Below are positions 61,984 to 64,000 of a DNA stretch of 64,000 nucleotides, piece after piece. The notes under the pieces are model-generated. The model saw only the letters and a list, made by a program, of their open reading frames with translations. It was not told where the DNA came from and ran no database searches. How positions within the stretch are numbered: the first letter of the stretch is position 1; each line of letters begins with the position of its first letter. The DNA comes from CAZNPH01 sp964574985 (GTDB taxonomy: Bacteria; Bacteroidota; Bacteroidia; Bacteroidales; SM23-62), in contig CAZNPH010000008.1 in assembly GCA_964574985.1 (NCBI GenBank), positions 77,143 through 141,142 on the forward strand. The letters run 5' to 3'. The translations under genes were made by a program, and so were the position numbers.

Positions 61984-63927
61984 ATGAGAAAACACATTGG
62001 CGAAAAAGCATTTTTTGGGGCAACTCTGTTGGCCGGGACAACCTGCTTTGGGTTTGCGCCCGCGGAAGATGAGACCCCGGACCGGCCCAATATCATCCTG
62101 ATCCTGTGTGATGACATGGGTTATTCCGACATCGGCTGCTTCGGCGGGGAGATCAGTACCCCGAACATTGATTACATGGCGGAAAACGGGGTGAGGTTCA
62201 CCCGGTTCTACAATACGGCCAAAAGCTTTCCCTCCCGGGCTGCGCTGCTAACCGGACTCTACGCTTACCAGTCGCGGTCGGGGAACGGATGGCACCTGCC
62301 CATGGAAAATTGTGTGTTCATCCCGGAACTACTGAAAAGTAAGGGATACCGTACATTCTGGACGGGCAAATGGCATCTCCACGACCGTCCGGACAAAAGG
62401 GGCTTTGACAGGAATTACGGATTTCTCAACCTGGGGATCATATCCAATTATTTTGCACCCCATCTTCCCGGCTCGCTGGCCCCGTGGGGTAATCATCATC
62501 AATTCTCGGCACCTCCCTGGCTGGTGGAAGATTCCCTTTACCAGACCTATATTCCACAGGACTCAGGATTTTATGCGACCGATGCTTTTACATCCAGGGC
62601 CATCGGCTGGATCGAGGAGAATCAGGAAGGCAGCAGAGATCCTTTCTTTCTTTACCTGGCCTACAATGCGCCCCACTGGCCCCTACAGGCCCCGGAAGAA
62701 GATGTCAAAAAGTATCTGGGCAGGTACATGGAAGGATGGGATAAACTGCGCGAGGAGCGTTACCGGAGGATGCAGGAAATGGGGATCATCGACAAGGACT
62801 GGCCCCTGACCCCGCGCGGACCACGGGTTCCGGCCTGGGAGGATGTGGAGGACAAGGTGTACATGGACCGCCGCATGGCCGTCTATGCCGCCATGATCGA
62901 CCGCATGGACCAAAACATCGGCCGGTTGCTTGACAAACTCCGGGAACTGGGCATCGAGGAAAACACCCTGATCCTATTCCTGTCAGACAACGGGGCAGAC
63001 GCACTGGACTACCGGGGAGTGCCCGGCCATCCCATCGGTACGCTGATCTCATTCGAGAGTTACGGCCGGGGTTGGGCAAATTTCTGCAACACGCCCTTCA
63101 GAAGGTACAAGGGTGAAAATCACGAAGGAGGCATTGCCACCCCGCTGGTTGCCTACTGGCCGGCCGGGATCAGGGACCGGGGCAGGATCTGCCGTGAACC
63201 CGGTCATCTGGTGGATATCATGGCCACGGTGGCCGATGTGTCCCATGCACAATATCCTGAACACCTGAACGGGGAAAAAACCATTCCCATGCAGGGAGTG
63301 AGCCTTCTGCCCGCACTCAGGGATAAATCTGCCAACCACCACAATCATATCTTTTTCAGCCGTCCGGGAGGTGAAGCTGTCATCCGGGGAAAATGGAAAC
63401 TGGCCCGGCTGAATCCGGGACCATGGGAACTGTATGACATGGAAAAAGACCGTGTAGAGATGAACGACCTGACGGGAGAATATCCTGAAAAAGTTTATGA
63501 ACTGAATGCCGCCTGGAAGGCCTGGGCGGTGTATTCCAATGTCATGGACTGGAGAAGCTGGCGGGATCCCTATAATCCGGAACCTCATGTCAAGTCGGTG
63601 AACATTTCCCAGACGGAGGTCAGGAAAACAGGGGAACGGGATTTCCAGTTCGAACTGAGGCTTGAAAACGACATGAACCATCCCATGCAGTTTACCGGGC
63701 GGTTTGAAGACAATGAAAAGGCGGAGATCGGGCAGGGGAAAAGCGTGGAAACCACATTGGCCCCGGGTGAAGTGAAGAACATACAGGTCCGGGGCCGGCT
63801 GACCAAGGATGCAGGAACCATGAAGCATCTGAAATTCAGCTGGAGCAACGTCTATGTCAACGAATACAAGGTAGACTTTGGCAAAAAGTGTCTGGAAAAC
63901 GGTATGCTGAGAGTTACCGTTAAGTGA
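61984..63927 (+). CDS. Ser-type sulfatase
   Basis: A signal peptide (N-terminus MRKHIGEKAFFGATLLAG) precedes a type I sulfatase of 648 residues. Metal ligands are in LCDDMGYSD (D43, D44). The maturation motif is SFPSRAALLTG with Ser81 at the formylglycine position; Ser-type enzymes are converted only by the anaerobic radical-SAM maturase, whose gene is not in the window. TGKWHLHD and FLSDNGAD hold further active-site residues. An extra C-terminal beta domain of about 110 residues follows. ATG 61984 is used; TTG 61975 is an alternative. Confidence 0.93.
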   Translation: MRKHIGEKAFFGATLLAGTTCFGFAPAEDETPDRPNIILILCDDMGYSDIGCFGGEISTPNIDYMAENGVRFTRFYNTAKSFPSRAALLTGLYAYQSRSGNGWHLPMENCVFIPELLKSKGYRTFWTGKWHLHDRPDKRGFDRNYGFLNLGIISNYFAPHLPGSLAPWGNHHQFSAPPWLVEDSLYQTYIPQDSGFYATDAFTSRAIGWIEENQEGSRDPFFLYLAYNAPHWPLQAPEEDVKKYLGRYMEGWDKLREERYRRMQEMGIIDKDWPLTPRGPRVPAWEDVEDKVYMDRRMAVYAAMIDRMDQNIGRLLDKLRELGIEENTLILFLSDNGADALDYRGVPGHPIGTLISFESYGRGWANFCNTPFRRYKGENHEGGIATPLVAYWPAGIRDRGRICREPGHLVDIMATVADVSHAQYPEHLNGEKTIPMQGVSLLPALRDKSANHHNHIFFSRPGGEAVIRGKWKLARLNPGPWELYDMEKDRVEMNDLTGEYPEKVYELNAAWKAWAVYSNVMDWRSWRDPYNPEPHVKSVNISQTEVRKTGERDFQFELRLENDMNHPMQFTGRFEDNEKAEIGQGKSVETTLAPGEVKNIQVRGRLTKDAGTMKHLKFSWSNVYVNEYKVDFGKKCLENGMLRVTVK

Positions 63928-64000
63928 GGAAATTATTCAATTAAATAGTGTCTGTCCATAAAGTATAAATTGTTGATAATTAGGTCAAATAGTCTACTAT

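Noticed and set aside
63928..64000. Tail of the window with TGTCTGTCCATAAAG, which resembles the end of an insertion sequence
   Set aside because: Only 73 bases are visible, no transposase or second inverted repeat is available, and I cannot name the family.

Overview
The window reads as chromosomal DNA of an anaerobic or facultative Bacteroidota, most likely a marine or sediment polysaccharide degrader of the Bacteroidales/Marinilabiliales type. The pointers are the Rnf operon order (rseC-rnfBCDGEA), FecI/FecR-type regulation, CCDC81-HU/SPOR and DUF4369-TlpA proteins, many lipoprotein glycosidases and sulfatases, TAnnTTTG-like -7 boxes and the absence of Shine-Dalgarno sequences. The genus is inference. 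I saw no rRNA, tRNA or CRISPR array.

Layout. 1-3.2 kb: housekeeping and envelope genes (3' part of tsaD, a SiaC-like phosphoprotein, a secreted unknown, a TlpA-type thioredoxin). 3.2-8.6 kb: a trehalose/sugar-phosphate cluster with a fused OtsA-OtsB, a HAD phosphoglucomutase fused to a GH65 domain that has lost its catalytic motif, and a uridine-kinase-like kinase. 8.7-15.7 kb: an Omp85-type barrel, a penicillin acylase homologue, a receiver-only response regulator, an HU/SPOR envelope protein, a polyphosphate glucokinase and an FkbM methyltransferase. 15.7-21.2 kb: a complete Rnf operon. 21.3-28.1 kb: a cytosolic AraA-like isomerase, then three consecutive twin-arginine-signal enzymes (FucI-like isomerase, amidohydrolase, Gfo/Idh/MocA oxidoreductase) and two small membrane proteins. 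28.3-45.3 kb: a glycan-degradation region (GH115, Cys-type sulfatase, second Tat FucI-like protein, GH3, large GH106-like protein, GH2-like protein, GH116) with rmuC embedded, ending in a fragment of an ADP-ribosylglycohydrolase gene. No SusC/SusD pair lies in the window. 45.5-51.7 kb: gltBD behind a leader that can form a terminator or a competing hairpin. 51.7-59.0 kb, minus strand: a tight six-gene run of encapsulated ferritin, encapsulin shell, two NPCBM-GH9 proteins, ECF sigma factor and FecR. 59.2-64 kb: a sialate O-acetylesterase, an IS1380-type transposase relic, an inverted copy of the encapsulated-ferritin promoter region and a Ser-type sulfatase.

How it fits together. The lipoprotein and Tat-exported enzymes suggest extracytoplasmic breakdown of a sulfated, glucuronate-containing glycan (sulfatases, GH115, GH3, GH116, acetylesterase). 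Released sugars would feed isomerase, oxidoreductase and phosphorylation steps inside. Rnf couples ferredoxin oxidation to NAD reduction and ion pumping in a fermentative or anaerobic lifestyle. The least ordinary items are the encapsulin nanocompartment genes in one run with GH9-like proteins and an ECF sigma/anti-sigma pair, the pared-down GH65 pseudoenzyme in the trehalose cluster, the Tat-exported sugar-isomerase-fold paralogues, the switch-like gltB leader, and a near-identical leader motif shared by polyphosphate glucokinase and encapsulated ferritin.
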